Origin: Sphingomonadaceae bacterium PASS1
GTDB taxonomy: Bacteria; Pseudomonadota; Alphaproteobacteria; Sphingomonadales; Sphingomonadaceae
DNA: 64,000 nucleotides
Direction of reading: 5' to 3'
NCBI GenBank assembly: GCA_002255985.1
Contig: NKIR01000007.1
Span: forward strand, 1 to 64,000
Positions within the stretch are counted from its first letter, which is position 1, and every line of letters begins with the position of its first letter. Below the pieces are notes generated by a model. The model saw nothing but the letters and a program-made list of their open reading frames with translations, did no database searches and was not told where the DNA came from. Shown in pieces: positions 17,595-27,159 of the stretch. Made by a program: the position numbers and the translations under genes.

Positions 17595-18527
17595 ATGCAC
17601 AATATGCCTCATTATGAAGAGCAATATCTATCGTTGATGCGCCGCATTTGGACCGAGGGTGCTGTTCAGCGCGATCGGACTGGTGTTGGCACCAAAGCGT
17701 TGTTTGGCGCCACTATGCACTTCTCGCTGGCAGACGATGCTATTCCTCTGTTGACCACCAAGCGGGTGTTCTGGAAAACAGCGGCGCGCGAGATGCTCTG
17801 GTTTTTGACCGGCAACACAAATATCCAGCTCTTGCTTCAACAGAATGTCAAAATCTGGACCGACTGGCCTTTGGCGCGATATCGGCGCGAAACGGGCGAA
17901 GACATCACGCAGGATGCATTTGAGCAACGCATCGTCGAAGATGATGCCTTTGCCGCTCAATGGGGTGACTTGGGGCCGGTCTACGGCGCGCAGTGGGTCA
18001 ACTGGCCGCGTTATGAGGCAGCGGACAACGGACTGTTCCGCCGTGCCGAGAAAGGCATCGATCAAGTCAGTCTGCTGGTCGAAAGTCTGAAGAATAACCC
18101 GGGTTCGCGCCGCCACATCATCGAAGGCTGGAACGTTGCCGAGCTCGATCAAATGGCGCTTCCGCCTTGCCACAAGACATATCAGTTCCATGTCGCGGAC
18201 AGTGTCTTGAGCTGCATCCTATTTCAGCGTTCTTGCGACCTGGGCCTCGGATTTGCGTTCAATGCATTTTCTGCCGCTTTGTTGACGCGGATGCTCGCTG
18301 CGGTCTGTGGGTACAAGGCGGGCGAACTGATCTGGCAGGGTGGCGACGTGCATTTATATCTGAACCATGCACCTTTGGTTGAGGAGCAGTTGAGCCGCAC
18401 ACCATCCGGCAACCCCAAGCTAAAGCTTTTGCGCACGCCCGACAGCATTTTTGACTTCCGTATCGAAAATTTTGAAGTGTCGGATTATCATCCGCAATCG
18501 CACATTTCTGCGCCAGTTGCGGTCTAA
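17595..18527 (+). CDS. thyA: Thymidylate synthase
   Basis: A 310-residue ThyA that methylates dUMP to dTMP using 5,10-methylene-tetrahydrofolate. The active-site Cys192 lies in MALPPCHKTYQFHV; the phosphate-binding DRTGVGT (residues 27–33), SRRHIIEGWN and CDLGLGFAFN nucleotide-binding stretches, and the substrate motif GGDVHLYLNH are all present. It is longer than the 264-residue E. coli enzyme because of an insertion near residues 90–150, a common variant length. Start at ATG 17595; a second ATG three codons later is equally possible. It stands alone on the plus strand with 140 bases upstream. Confidence 0.97.
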   Translation: MHNMPHYEEQYLSLMRRIWTEGAVQRDRTGVGTKALFGATMHFSLADDAIPLLTTKRVFWKTAAREMLWFLTGNTNIQLLLQQNVKIWTDWPLARYRRETGEDITQDAFEQRIVEDDAFAAQWGDLGPVYGAQWVNWPRYEAADNGLFRRAEKGIDQVSLLVESLKNNPGSRRHIIEGWNVAELDQMALPPCHKTYQFHVADSVLSCILFQRSCDLGLGFAFNAFSAALLTRMLAAVCGYKAGELIWQGGDVHLYLNHAPLVEEQLSRTPSGNPKLKLLRTPDSIFDFRIENFEVSDYHPQSHISAPVAV

Positions 18528-18636
18528 TTGAGCATTAGGGCAGCTATATTGACCTAAAGGACCGTTTGAAATATTATAACAACCGTCGATAATAAACCAC
18601 CTGAGTCGTTTCGGGTAGGTGACTGCGGAGATGGTG

Positions 18637-19923
18637 ATGGTGCACGGTATCAAGAACAATCTCGCGCCGCTTCATCTCCATGTGCCGGAACCCAAGTTCC
18701 GTCCGGGCGATAAGGCCGATTTTAGCGACATCATTATCCCCGAAGTGGACGCCATTACGCGTCCAGATGAGCGCGCCAGCCCAGCGGACATACATGCACT
18801 GGCTTACGGCCTTGTCCGAGTCTTGGACGATGACAATCGGGCGGTTGGCAGTTGGAATCCCGGGTTAGATGCAGATACGCTGCGTAACATGCTCCGCAAG
18901 ATGTTGCTATTGCGCGCCTTTGATGACCGGATGTTCCGGGCACAGCGCCAGGGCAAAACCAGTTTCTATATGAAGTCCTTTGGTGAGGAAGCGACGTCGG
19001 TTGCAACCACGATGGCGCTGCATTCGGATGACATGTGTTTTCCAAGCTATCGCCAGCAAGGCATTCTGATTACGCGGGATTATCCGCTCGTTGATATGAT
19101 GAACCAGATTTATTCGAACAGTGGCGATCGTCTGAAGGGGCGCCAGCTGCCCATCATGTATTCCGCCAAGGATTACGGATTTTTCAGTATTTCGGGCAAC
19201 CTGACAACGCAATATCCGCAGGCGGTGGGTTGGGCCATGGCGTCTGCATCGCGCGCCGATACCCGTATCTCTGCGGTGTGGTGTGGTGATGGGTCGACAG
19301 CGGAAGGTGACTTTCACAGCGCGCTGACATTTGCCGCCGTGTATAATGCGCCGGTTATCTTTCAGGTCGTGAACAACCAGTGGGCGATTTCGTCATTCTC
19401 CGGTTTTGCAGGCAGTGAGCGGACGACGTTCGCCGCGCGTGCCATTGGCTATGGCATCGCTGGATTGCGCGTGGACGGCAATGACGCGCTGGCCGTTTTT
19501 GCAGCCATGCAGTGGGCGGCCAACCGCGCGCGCACAAATGGCGGGCCAACATTGATTGAATATTTCACCTATCGCGGCGAAGGGCATTCGACGTCGGATG
19601 ACCCCGGCGCTTATCGTGCGGCGGAAGAATATGCCTTGTGGCCGCTTGGAGACCCTGTGACGCGCCTCAAGGATCATTTGATAGTGATCGGCGCATGGAG
19701 TGACGAACAGCATGAGGCGCTCATTCTGGAACTGTCAAACTCCGTAAAGGCGACCCAGAAAGAGGCGGAGCAGAACGGGATTTTAGGGCATGGCCTGCAT
19801 CACCCAATGGAAACCATGTTCGAAGATGTGTTCGAGGAAATGCCATGGCATTTGAAAGAGCAATGCGAACAGATGTTGGAAGAACAGCGCGACAAATTCG
19901 GCCCTGAATGGGAGGCGCGCTGA
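18637..19923 (+). CDS. bkdA1: Branched-chain 2-oxoacid dehydrogenase E1 component, alpha subunit
   Basis: A thiamine-diphosphate enzyme subunit of about 428 residues that, with the beta subunit, decarboxylates 2-oxoisovalerate and related branched-chain oxoacids. The TPP motif runs from GDGSTAEGDFHSAL to VVNNQWAIS, and FMKSFGEEA-type and YRGEGHSTSDDP stretches typical of BCKDH E1 alpha are present. I choose ATG 18637, 6 bases after GGAG; GTG 18619 and ATG 18631 are alternatives. The stop overlaps the E1 beta start (TGATG). The length beyond 400 residues and the long N-terminal extension favour branched-chain over pyruvate dehydrogenase. Confidence 0.92.
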   Translation: MVHGIKNNLAPLHLHVPEPKFRPGDKADFSDIIIPEVDAITRPDERASPADIHALAYGLVRVLDDDNRAVGSWNPGLDADTLRNMLRKMLLLRAFDDRMFRAQRQGKTSFYMKSFGEEATSVATTMALHSDDMCFPSYRQQGILITRDYPLVDMMNQIYSNSGDRLKGRQLPIMYSAKDYGFFSISGNLTTQYPQAVGWAMASASRADTRISAVWCGDGSTAEGDFHSALTFAAVYNAPVIFQVVNNQWAISSFSGFAGSERTTFAARAIGYGIAGLRVDGNDALAVFAAMQWAANRARTNGGPTLIEYFTYRGEGHSTSDDPGAYRAAEEYALWPLGDPVTRLKDHLIVIGAWSDEQHEALILELSNSVKATQKEAEQNGILGHGLHHPMETMFEDVFEEMPWHLKEQCEQMLEEQRDKFGPEWEAR

Positions 19924-20951
19924 TGTCTGAGCCCGCGACCAAAAGTATGAACATGATTGAGGCGATCAATAGCGCCTTGGACGTGATGCTTGAGAAAGAC
20001 CCCGAAGTTGTCATCATGGGCGAAGACGTTGGCTATTTCGGCGGCGTGTTCCGCGCGACTGCGGGCCTTCAGAAAAAGCACGGCAAAACCCGCGTTTTTG
20101 ACACGCCCATCAGCGAATGTGGGATCATCGGCGTTGGCGTTGGCATGGCGGCTTATGGCCTTCGCCCCGTGCCCGAGATTCAGTTTGCGGATTACATCTA
20201 TCCCGGGCTTGATCAGTTGGTCAGCGAGGCCGCGCGCATGCGCTATCGTTCTGCCAATGACTTTATCTGTCCCATGACCGTGCGTTCGCCCTTTGGCGGC
20301 GGCATATTCGGGGGTCAGACGCATAGCCAAAGCCCCGAAAGCCTGTTCACGCATGTGTGCGGGATCAAGACGGTTATTCCAGCGACACCTTATGATGCAA
20401 AGGGGCTGCTGATTGCCGCGATCGAAGACAATGACCCAGTCGTGTTTTTTGAACCCAAGCGGATCTATAATGGGCCGTTCAGCGGCTATTATGACCGCCC
20501 GGTCGAGCCATGGTCCAAACATGATGGCAGCGCCGTTCCAGAAGGCTATTATCGCATAGACTTAAGCAAGGCTGCTGTTGTGCGGGAAGGGGAGGCTGTC
20601 ACGGTCCTGACCTATGGCACGATGGTGCATGTTGTGAAAGCCGTCGTCGCCGAGCATGGCATTGACGCCGAAATCATCGACCTGCGGACATTATTGCCAT
20701 TGGACATCGAAACCATTGAGGCATCGGTCAAGAAAACGGGCCGCTGTATGGTTGTGCATGAAGCGACCCGTACCAGCGGATTTGGCGCTGAATTGGCTGC
20801 GCAGGTGCAGGAACGGTGCTTCTATCATCTCGAGGCACCAATAGAACGCGTGACAGGGTTTGATACGCCATATCCACACAGCCTCGAATGGGCATATTTC
20901 CCCGGCCCCGTGCGGCTTGCCCGTGCATTTGACAAGATCATGAAGGACTGA
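19923..20951 (+). CDS. bkdA2: Branched-chain 2-oxoacid dehydrogenase E1 component, beta subunit
   Basis: 342 residues from the ATG at 19923, which overlaps the E1 alpha stop. It contains the transketolase pyrimidine-binding region (MGEDVGYFGGVFRATAGL, PISECGIIGVGVGMA) and the C-terminal transketolase domain (DLRTLLPLDIETIEASV). It pairs with the alpha subunit to form the E1 heterotetramer. EDVGYFGGVFRAT and the PFGGGIFGGQTHSQSPESLF loop are characteristic of branched-chain oxoacid dehydrogenases. Translational coupling with its neighbours fits a fixed stoichiometry. Confidence 0.93.
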   Translation: MSEPATKSMNMIEAINSALDVMLEKDPEVVIMGEDVGYFGGVFRATAGLQKKHGKTRVFDTPISECGIIGVGVGMAAYGLRPVPEIQFADYIYPGLDQLVSEAARMRYRSANDFICPMTVRSPFGGGIFGGQTHSQSPESLFTHVCGIKTVIPATPYDAKGLLIAAIEDNDPVVFFEPKRIYNGPFSGYYDRPVEPWSKHDGSAVPEGYYRIDLSKAAVVREGEAVTVLTYGTMVHVVKAVVAEHGIDAEIIDLRTLLPLDIETIEASVKKTGRCMVVHEATRTSGFGAELAAQVQERCFYHLEAPIERVTGFDTPYPHSLEWAYFPGPVRLARAFDKIMKD

Positions 20952-20955
20952 CTTT

Positions 20956-22215
20956 ATGCCCACATTCATATTCAACTTACCGGATATTGGCGAAGGCATA
21001 GCCGAGGCAGAAATCGTTACATGGCATGTAAAGGTTGGCGACAGCATTTCTGAAGACCAGCCACTGGCGGACATGATGACGGACAAAGCGACCGTCGAAA
21101 TGGAAAGCCCGGTGGCGGGGATCGTGACCAAGGTTGCTGGCGAGATGGGCGATGTCATCGCCATCGGGTCTATGCTCGTGGAGATTGAAACCGCGACTGA
21201 CGTCAGTCAGGTGGAAAGCACGGTAAAGGTAGAGGCGGTTGCGACGGTGGAAGACGAGCTGTCACATGCGCCTGAACCAGTCGCAACTGAACCAGAGGTC
21301 GTGCAAGAAAGGCCTACGGTTGTGCCGGCCCAGTCGCCTAGCATAAGCGCCGACCATAAGATTACAGCGTCGCCCGCAGTGCGCCAACGTGCCAAGGAAC
21401 TCGGCGTGGAATTAACTGACGTCAAGGCGGCAGGCGGGCATATCCGGCACGCTGATCTCGATGCGTTTCTGGCCTATGGAAGCGGGCAGGGCTATCGCGC
21501 ATCACATATCAGCGCGCGCCGCGACGACGAGAATGTCAAAGTCATCGGCATGCGCCGGCGCATTGCGGACAATATGGCGGCGTCAAAGCGCCACATCCCG
21601 CATTTCACCTATGTCGAAGAAATTGACGTCACCGCGATTGAAGCGATGCGCGCCGACCTAAACGCCAATCGCGGCGCAAGGCCAAAGCTGACGATGCTCC
21701 CATTGCTTATCGTGGCGATCTGCAAGACCATCCCGCAATTCCCGATGATCAACGCCCGCTATGACGACGAAAATGGCGTCGTGACGCGCCATGGCGCGGT
21801 GCATCTGGGTATGGCAACGCAAACCGATGCCGGATTAATGGTCCCTGTAATCCGCGATGCGCAGGATAGAAATATTTGGCAGCTTGCAACGGAGATTGCG
21901 CGCCTTGCCAACGCTGCGCGGAGCGGCTCAGCGAAAAGTGAAGAGCTGTCGGGCTCCACGCTTACAGTGACGTCACTTGGCCCCTTGGGCGGGATTGTGA
22001 CCACACCTGTCATCAATCGACCTGAGGTCGCGATCATCGGACCCAATAAGATTGTCGAACGTCCGATGTTTGTCGGCGACACTATTGAGGCACGTAAACT
22101 GATGAACCTGTCGATGAGCTGCGACCATCGTGTGGTCGACGGTTGGGATGCGGCCAATTATGTTCAGTCGCTGAAAAAGCTTATGGAAACGCCCGTTTTG
22201 TTATTCGCCGATTAA
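20956..22215 (+). CDS. bkdB: Branched-chain 2-oxoacid dehydrogenase E2 (lipoamide acyltransferase)
   Basis: A 419-residue E2 core protein. One lipoyl domain at residues 1–78 with the lipoylated lysine Lys44 in MMTDKATVEME, a Pro/Glu/Val-rich linker, a peripheral-subunit-binding domain at about 135–172 (ASPAVRQRAKELGVELTDVK), and the catalytic acyltransferase domain from about 190 to the end with the SCDHRVVDGWDAA active-site motif. It transfers the branched acyl group to CoA. It is four bases downstream of the E1 beta gene. No E3 (lipoamide dehydrogenase) gene follows, so E3 must be supplied from elsewhere in the genome. Confidence 0.94.
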   Translation: MPTFIFNLPDIGEGIAEAEIVTWHVKVGDSISEDQPLADMMTDKATVEMESPVAGIVTKVAGEMGDVIAIGSMLVEIETATDVSQVESTVKVEAVATVEDELSHAPEPVATEPEVVQERPTVVPAQSPSISADHKITASPAVRQRAKELGVELTDVKAAGGHIRHADLDAFLAYGSGQGYRASHISARRDDENVKVIGMRRRIADNMAASKRHIPHFTYVEEIDVTAIEAMRADLNANRGARPKLTMLPLLIVAICKTIPQFPMINARYDDENGVVTRHGAVHLGMATQTDAGLMVPVIRDAQDRNIWQLATEIARLANAARSGSAKSEELSGSTLTVTSLGPLGGIVTTPVINRPEVAIIGPNKIVERPMFVGDTIEARKLMNLSMSCDHRVVDGWDAANYVQSLKKLMETPVLLFAD

Positions 22216-22298
22216 ATTTTGTAAGTCTAGATGCTGGTGGTGAAAAGGCTGGGCTTGGAATTCATTTGCCCGAAAACGACCTTTTACGACAAATGCCG

Positions 22299-22325
22299 TT
22301 GACAGAATCTTGCGCCGCTTATAGT
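22299..22325 (+). promoter_or_regulatory. Probable sigma-70 promoter of tRNA-Asp
   Basis: TTGACA at 22299–22304 is followed 15 bases later by TATAGT at 22320–22325, about 20 bases before the tRNA start. The -35 box is consensus; the spacing is shorter than ideal. Confidence 0.5.
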
Positions 22326-22344
22326 GCGCCTCCACCGCAAGTTA

Positions 22345-22421
<77 letters not shown>

Positions 22422-22433
22422 CTTCCCTGAAAA

Positions 22434-22670
22434 TCAGGTTGTAGGTGGTGCGCGGAACGAACCTGTTTCCATCCAGATCATCAGTGGGCGCATCGGCGCA
22501 ATCCAGATCACGCCAGCTATCAAATAAATGACACTCTGCAACAATATGTGCAGTTGGCCGATGAATTCAGACGCGCTGACGATCAGCACCGCCCAAACCA
22601 AAATAATCAGCAATATCGCCAGCATGCCCGCGGGTTTACGCCATGTCGGTTGCTTCTGTGGTCCATTCAT
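22434..22670 (-). CDS. DUF2842 family small membrane protein
   Basis: 78 residues from the ATG at 22670, which overlaps the stop of the upstream fau gene (ATGA). The sequence MNGPQKQPTWRKPAGMLAI, a first transmembrane span (ILLIILVWAVLIVSA), a second span (LLQSVIYLIAGVIWIAPMRPL) and the ending MIWMETGSF match the DUF2842 pattern (WRKP-G ... W-LP-RPL-RWME) that is common in sphingomonads. Function unknown. It is the last gene of the zapA–6S–fau block and ends 12 bases from the tRNA-Asp gene on the other strand. Confidence 0.75.
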   Translation of the reverse strand: MNGPQKQPTWRKPAGMLAILLIILVWAVLIVSASEFIGQLHILLQSVIYLIAGVIWIAPMRPLMIWMETGSFRAPPTT

Positions 22671-23236
22671 AATGTTATCCAGGATTTTTCTGTAAGTACG
22701 GCGTCGAGCGGGACGTCCCAAATATCCGATGCGAGTACAGAGGCGAATTGAACCGACCAAGCAAGGCCGATGGCGATGGAATGATCCAGCACACTCAGTG
22801 CACGGTCATAATGCCCCGCTCCCTGGCCAAGCCGGATGAGCCTGTCGTCATAGGCCAGCATAGGAACAAGGACTATATCGGGTTTACACTCAGGGGCTGT
22901 CTCAGCAGGCTGTAGAAGGCCGAATGCGCCCGGGACAAGGTCGTCATCGGACGACCAGCGTAGAAATCGCATTGGTGCGCTTTTGCTGGTTACATGGGGC
23001 AGGGCAAGGTCGCAGCCCATGGCATGCGCTTGTGCAAGGATCGCCGCGGGATCGACTTCAGATCCTTTTGCGACATAGCCCGCCACGATTTTACCGGGCG
23101 TTAAAAATTTGGCCAAGGGGCTGGGGATTTTAGAAAAGGCCAGCGCGCGGTCCTGATCTGTCAAATCATTGACGTAAGAGTCGCGAATTTGCCGAAACGC
23201 GGCGCGCTGTGTTGGTTTGTCTAATTTTGAAGTCAC
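22667..23236 (-). CDS. fau: 5-formyltetrahydrofolate cyclo-ligase
   Basis: The enzyme makes 5,10-methenyl-tetrahydrofolate from 5-formyl-THF with ATP. The frame is open up to 23347, but that upstream part is the 6S RNA gene, so I use the GTG at 23236 (GGGA about 9 bases upstream), giving 189 residues, the normal family length. Seen motifs: KPTQRAAFRQIRD near the N-terminus (ATP/phosphate-binding region), IVAGYVAKGSEVDP, and the C-terminal GQGAGHYDRAL, which corresponds to the conserved GxGxGYYDR. Location downstream of zapA and 6S RNA is the conserved ygfA/fau position in many proteobacteria. Confidence 0.88.
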   Translation of the reverse strand: MTSKLDKPTQRAAFRQIRDSYVNDLTDQDRALAFSKIPSPLAKFLTPGKIVAGYVAKGSEVDPAAILAQAHAMGCDLALPHVTSKSAPMRFLRWSSDDDLVPGAFGLLQPAETAPECKPDIVLVPMLAYDDRLIRLGQGAGHYDRALSVLDHSIAIGLAWSVQFASVLASDIWDVPLDAVLTEKSWITL

Positions 23237-23252
23237 AGCATTTCCCGAAATC

Positions 23253-23432
23253 GGTTGGCGGAACCACCATGGGTCGTTTTCCGGAATATCCTCTGACGCC
23301 AGCACGTCAGGTGGGCACCGTGTGATCTGGACCTTAAGGTCGCCCAAATGGCCCAGGCAGGGACAGCTCCCTTAGATAAATAATCGCCTCAGGGATGTTC
23401 TCATCAGCTCGTACCGGGCAGTTCCGCCAAAG
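23253..23432 (-). ncRNA. ssrS: 6S RNA
   Basis: A transcript of about 180 bases between zapA and fau, the classical ssrS position. A perfect 10-bp closing stem is visible: TTGGCGGAAC (minus strand, 23430–23421) pairs with GTTCCGCCAA (23264–23255). The 5' half contains CATCCCTGAGGCGATTATTT and the 3' half GATCACACGGTGCCCACCTG, both resembling alphaproteobacterial 6S elements that flank the central bubble, plus an internal CTGACG/CGTCAG hairpin. 6S RNA mimics an open promoter and sequesters sigma-70 RNA polymerase in stationary phase. The exact ends are inferred from the closing stem and the promoter. Confidence 0.85.
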
Positions 23433-23434
23433 CC

Positions 23435-23462
23435 AATATAGGCGCCTTACGTTAATTCTCAA
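23435..23462 (-). promoter_or_regulatory. Sigma-70 promoter of 6S RNA
   Basis: On the minus strand TTGAGA (23462–23457) and TATATT (23440–23435) are separated by 16 bases, and the first base of the predicted 6S closing stem lies 5–8 bases downstream of the -10 box. The -35 box overlaps the last codons of zapA. Confidence 0.65.
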
Positions 23463-23772
23463 GCTTTTGTGCCAGATTTTCTAATCGGGTGGCTAAGCCT
23501 TCCAAAGCTTCCGCTATTTGCGATGATTTAGCCACTGTCTGAGGAATATCCGCGACGGCTTGCGTTCCGTTAACCACGTCTTGCAGGCGGTCGGCCAGCA
23601 GCAAGGCCGAAAACAACAGGCTGCGGGTTTCATTCAGCCCGCCCGACCCGCCACCAGCTTCGCGGGCCTTTTCATCAACCATGGCTCCCAAGGCCAGTAG
23701 CCGCGTCTCTTCACCGTCATTGCAAGCTACTGAATATTGGCGGCCAGCGATGGAAAGTTTAACCTCAGCCAT
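23452..23772 (-). CDS. zapA: Cell division protein ZapA
   Basis: A 106-residue ZapA, which binds and bundles FtsZ at the division site. The N-terminal domain (MAEVKLSIAGRQYSVACNDG ... LLALGAMVDEKAREA) matches the small alpha/beta ZapA head, followed by a long coiled-coil (RSLLFSALLLADRLQDV and after). Its start overlaps the stop of the small upstream gene by one base, indicating translational coupling. The 6S RNA promoter begins inside its 3' end. Confidence 0.9.
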   Translation of the reverse strand: MAEVKLSIAGRQYSVACNDGEETRLLALGAMVDEKAREAGGGSGGLNETRSLLFSALLLADRLQDVVNGTQAVADIPQTVAKSSQIAEALEGLATRLENLAQKLEN

Positions 23773-23957
23773 CAGTTTGCACCCGACAACATCTGGTCGA
23801 TGCCGCGAATGGCGTCCAACGTCTCTTTCTTGAGGCGTGCATGGCGATCCGCCAGATCTGTATCATGCGGGTTTGCGGGCACAGTAACCAGTTTTTCGAC
23901 CCGTGACAGCGCACGTTCTATGCGACCGATCGCAACAATTAATCGTTCATCTGCCAT
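23772..23957 (-). CDS. Small helical protein upstream of zapA
   Basis: 61 residues, MADERLIVAIGRIERALSRV onwards, predicted all helical with heptad-like leucine/isoleucine spacing and a short Pro-containing break (VPANPHD), so probably a short coiled-coil protein. It is translationally coupled to zapA (one-base overlap). Small coiled-coil genes are often found directly before zapA in sphingomonads, which suggests a division-related role, but no family function is known to me. Confidence 0.65.
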   Translation of the reverse strand: MADERLIVAIGRIERALSRVEKLVTVPANPHDTDLADRHARLKKETLDAIRGIDQMLSGAN

Positions 23958-24179
23958 GGCTTACATCCTCTTGGTAAGATGTTGTAACAGACTAAAGATG
24001 TCATGCAAATGCAACAAAGTACATCGGGCAGCAGATTCCCCGCAGGAAATGCGCGCCCGTCCCTTGACGCTGCGCACTTGCGTCCGCAAAGGGTTGGCAC
24101 CAAACGACTCGGCGGTATCGCATATGTTGTATGCGCCCGCCTCCCGCTCCCAAACTGGAGTATTTTGTGGGGATAGAAC

Positions 24180-26138
24180 ATGACCGTTAGTGATCAGCAA
24201 ATGGCCAATGCAATCCGGGCGCTGGCCATGGATGCTGTACAGGCCGCAAACAGCGGCCATCCCGGCATGCCGATGGGCATGGCCGACGTCGCAACGGTAC
24301 TCTATTCAAAGTTCCTGAAATTTGATCCGAAAGCCCCGCACTGGGCCGATCGCGACCGTTTCGTGCTTTCCGCGGGGCACGGGTCCATGTTCGCATATGC
24401 GACCTTGTATCTGACCGGCTATGCAAGTCCGACCATCGATGACATTAAAAACTTCCGCCAGTTGGGTAGCCCATGTGCGGGCCATCCAGAGAATTTTTTG
24501 ATCGATGGCGTTGAGTGCACGACCGGACCGCTAGGGCAGGGGCTTGCCATGGCGGTGGGCATGGCTGTTGCCGAACGGCACCTGAATGCGCGCTTTGGCG
24601 ACGATTTGGTCGATCACCGGACATGGGTTGTGGCTGGCGATGGTTGCCTGATGGAAGGCATCAATCATGAAGCAATCGGGCTTGCCGGACATTTAGGTCT
24701 TGGCCGTTTGATTGTATTCTGGGACGATAACCGCATCACCATCGATGGCGCGACTGACCTTTCGACGAGTGAAGACATCGCCGCACGCTATCGTGCGAGC
24801 GGATGGCATGTTGAGGCATGCGATGGCCATGATTTCAACGACATAGAGCGCGCAATTCATGCTTCGCTTGCAGATAATCGTCCATCGTTAATTGCCTGCC
24901 GGACACTTATCGGCAAAGGTTCGCCAAATAAGGAAGGCACAAAAGCGCCGCATGGTAGCCCATTAGGCGCAGACGAGATCGTCGCGACGCGGGCTGCTAT
25001 CAACTGGCCCTATCCGGCGTTTGAAGTTCCTGCGGATATTTTAGATGCTTGGCGTGCAACCGGTCAGGCAGGGGCTGAGGCTCATGCCAGCTGGGCGAAG
25101 CGGCTTGCTGCTTCAAATCATGCGGAAACCTTCTCAAAGACCATGTCCGGAGAGGTTAATTCCGCATGGTTAAAGCCGCATCTTGAAAGCCTGATCGCCG
25201 CACCGCAGAATATCGCGACGCGTAAGGCATCGGAAATCGCTCTGACGGCGGCAACTGCCGCATTGCCAGACCTGCTCGGCGGATCAGCTGATTTGACGGG
25301 TTCAAACTTTACCCGAACTTCGTCAACCAATACGTTGGATAAAAACGATTATTCTGGTCGCTATGTAAATTACGGCATTCGTGAATTCGGTATGGCCGCT
25401 GCCATGAACGGCATGGCGCTGCATGGCGGCATCATTCCTTATGGCGGCACGTTCCTGATCTTCTCTGATTACTGTCGTGCCGCCATTCGTCTGTCTGCGC
25501 TTCAGGAAACCCGCGTCGCCTATGTTATGACGCATGATTCAATTGGCGTTGGTGAAGATGGCCCGACCCACCAGCCAATCGAACAAATCATGTCGCTGCG
25601 GCTCATTCCCAACCTCGACGTGTATCGTCCATGTGATACCATCGAAACCGCAGAATGCTGGGCGCTCGCTATCGAAAGCGCGCATACGCCGTCGGTATTG
25701 GCGCTATCGCGTCAAAACTTGCCGCAGTTGCGCAACGACATTAGCGAAAATATGTCCGCCAAGGGTGGCTACCGCCTCCGCTCAGCAAAAGCTGAACGTA
25801 AAGTCGTGCTGATTGGTACTGGCTCTGAAGTTGCTATCGCTGTTTCGGTGGCCGAGCAGCTTGAAGGAAAGGGTATTGGCGCCGACGTCGTCTCGATGCC
25901 CAGCTGGGAGCGCTTCGATGCACAGTCGCCTGCCTATAAGGCTGACGTTCTGCCGTCGGATAGTTTGCGCGTATCTGTCGAGGCGGGCACGACGATGGGC
26001 TGGGAACGTTATGTTGGTGACGGTCTTCGGATCGGGATCGATAGTTTTGGAGCATCGGGCCCAATCGATGCACTTTATGATCATTTCGGCCTGACCGCCG
26101 ATAAGATTACCGCGCAAATTCTCGCTAAACTTGGCTGA
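24180..26138 (+). CDS. tkt: Transketolase
   Basis: A 652-residue thiamine-diphosphate transketolase that moves two-carbon units between sugar phosphates in the pentose phosphate pathway. The N-terminal [15 protein letters not shown]-binding [15 protein letters not shown] ... WDDN, central pyrimidine domain ([17 protein letters not shown]) and C-terminal domain are complete. ATG 24180 follows GGGGATAGAAC. It heads a run of sugar-metabolism genes (gap, pgk, fba) on the same strand, 11 bases before gap, and is divergent from the zapA block. Confidence 0.97.
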   Translation: MTVSDQQMANAIRALAMDAVQAANSGHPGMPMGMADVATVLYSKFLKFDPKAPHWADRDRFVLSAGHGSMFAYATLYLTGYASPTIDDIKNFRQLGSPCAGHPENFLIDGVECTTGPLGQGLAMAVGMAVAERHLNARFGDDLVDHRTWVVAGDGCLMEGINHEAIGLAGHLGLGRLIVFWDDNRITIDGATDLSTSEDIAARYRASGWHVEACDGHDFNDIERAIHASLADNRPSLIACRTLIGKGSPNKEGTKAPHGSPLGADEIVATRAAINWPYPAFEVPADILDAWRATGQAGAEAHASWAKRLAASNHAETFSKTMSGEVNSAWLKPHLESLIAAPQNIATRKASEIALTAATAALPDLLGGSADLTGSNFTRTSSTNTLDKNDYSGRYVNYGIREFGMAAAMNGMALHGGIIPYGGTFLIFSDYCRAAIRLSALQETRVAYVMTHDSIGVGEDGPTHQPIEQIMSLRLIPNLDVYRPCDTIETAECWALAIESAHTPSVLALSRQNLPQLRNDISENMSAKGGYRLRSAKAERKVVLIGTGSEVAIAVSVAEQLEGKGIGADVVSMPSWERFDAQSPAYKADVLPSDSLRVSVEAGTTMGWERYVGDGLRIGIDSFGASGPIDALYDHFGLTADKITAQILAKLG

Positions 26139-26149
26139 TTGGAGCACGC

Positions 26150-27157
26150 ATGACTACTAAAGTAGCTATTAACGGATTTGGCCGCATCGGTCGTTTGGTC
26201 GCGCGTGCGATTTTGGAGCGCGATGACCATGATCTGGAATTGGTGGCGATCAATGATCTTGCGCCAGCCAAGGCGAACGCATTATTGTTCAAGCGCGATA
26301 GCGTTCATGGCCCGTTCCCCGGTACAGTAGAAGCCGATGGCAATGACATCATCGTCAATGGCAAGCGCATTCACGTCACCGCCGAACGAGATCCAGCCAA
26401 TTTGCCGCATGCCGCAAATGGAGTCGATATTGCTTTGGAGTGCACCGGCTTCTTCACTGACCGGGCGAGCGCAGAAAAGCATCTCGCTGCGGGAGCAAAG
26501 CGCGTTTTAATCTCGGCACCTGGTAAAAATGTCGACAAAACCGTCGTGTTCGGCGTCAATCACGACGTTTTGACATCAGCCGATGTCATCGTTTCGAACG
26601 CGAGCTGCACGACCAACTGCCTGGCACCACTTGCGAAAGTGCTGAACGACGCAATTGGTATTGAACGCGGCCTGATGACCACGATCCACAGCTACACCAA
26701 CGACCAGAAAATTCTTGACCAAATCCATGAAGACATGCGCCGCGCACGCGCTGCTGCGATGTCGATGATTCCAACAACGACGGGCGCTGCACGTGCGGTC
26801 GGCGAAGTTATGCCCGAACTAAAGGGTAAGCTTGATGGATCGGCCATTCGCGTGCCGACACCTAATGTCAGCATCGTCGATCTGACCTTCACGCCTGCGC
26901 GCGATACCACGAAGGAAGAGGTCAATGCGCTGTTAAAGGCGGCATCTGAAGGCGCTTTGAAGGGCGTTCTGGCCTATTCCGACGAACCGTTGGTATCGAT
27001 TGACTATAATCACTGCCCAGCCAGCTCGACCATCGACAGTCTTGAAACAGCCGTAATCGATGGCAAGCTTGTCCGTGTCCTCAGCTGGTATGACAATGAA
27101 TGGGGCTTCTCCAACCGGATGGTTGATACCGCCGGCGTCATTGGAAAGTTGCTTTAA
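26150..27157 (+). CDS. gap: Glyceraldehyde-3-phosphate dehydrogenase, type I
   Basis: 335 residues. NAD-binding [11 protein letters not shown] and Asp36 in AINDL (NAD preference), catalytic Cys153 in [13 protein letters not shown] and His180 in TIHSYTND are present. It oxidises glyceraldehyde 3-phosphate to 1,3-bisphosphoglycerate. GGAG lies 6 bases before the ATG. It sits between tkt and pgk with gaps of 11 and 2 bases, so the three are almost certainly co-transcribed. Confidence 0.97.
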   Translation: MTTKVAINGFGRIGRLVARAILERDDHDLELVAINDLAPAKANALLFKRDSVHGPFPGTVEADGNDIIVNGKRIHVTAERDPANLPHAANGVDIALECTGFFTDRASAEKHLAAGAKRVLISAPGKNVDKTVVFGVNHDVLTSADVIVSNASCTTNCLAPLAKVLNDAIGIERGLMTTIHSYTNDQKILDQIHEDMRRARAAAMSMIPTTTGAARAVGEVMPELKGKLDGSAIRVPTPNVSIVDLTFTPARDTTKEEVNALLKAASEGALKGVLAYSDEPLVSIDYNHCPASSTIDSLETAVIDGKLVRVLSWYDNEWGFSNRMVDTAGVIGKLL

Positions 27158-27159
27158 CC

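Noticed and set aside
19800-20522. A 240-codon antisense frame across the bkd E1 genes
   Set aside because: It mirrors the codon structure of the E1 genes on the opposite strand; no start signal and no domain.
22426-22438. CCTGA-AAA-TCAGG hairpin just after tRNA-Asp as a tRNA terminator
   Set aside because: A 5-bp stem without a T tract, and it overlaps the 3' end of the DUF2842 gene; not convincing.
23237-23347. Extended N-terminus of fau starting at 23347
   Set aside because: The extra residues are encoded entirely by the 3' half of the 6S RNA gene and are not family-like; the GTG at 23236 gives normal enzyme length.
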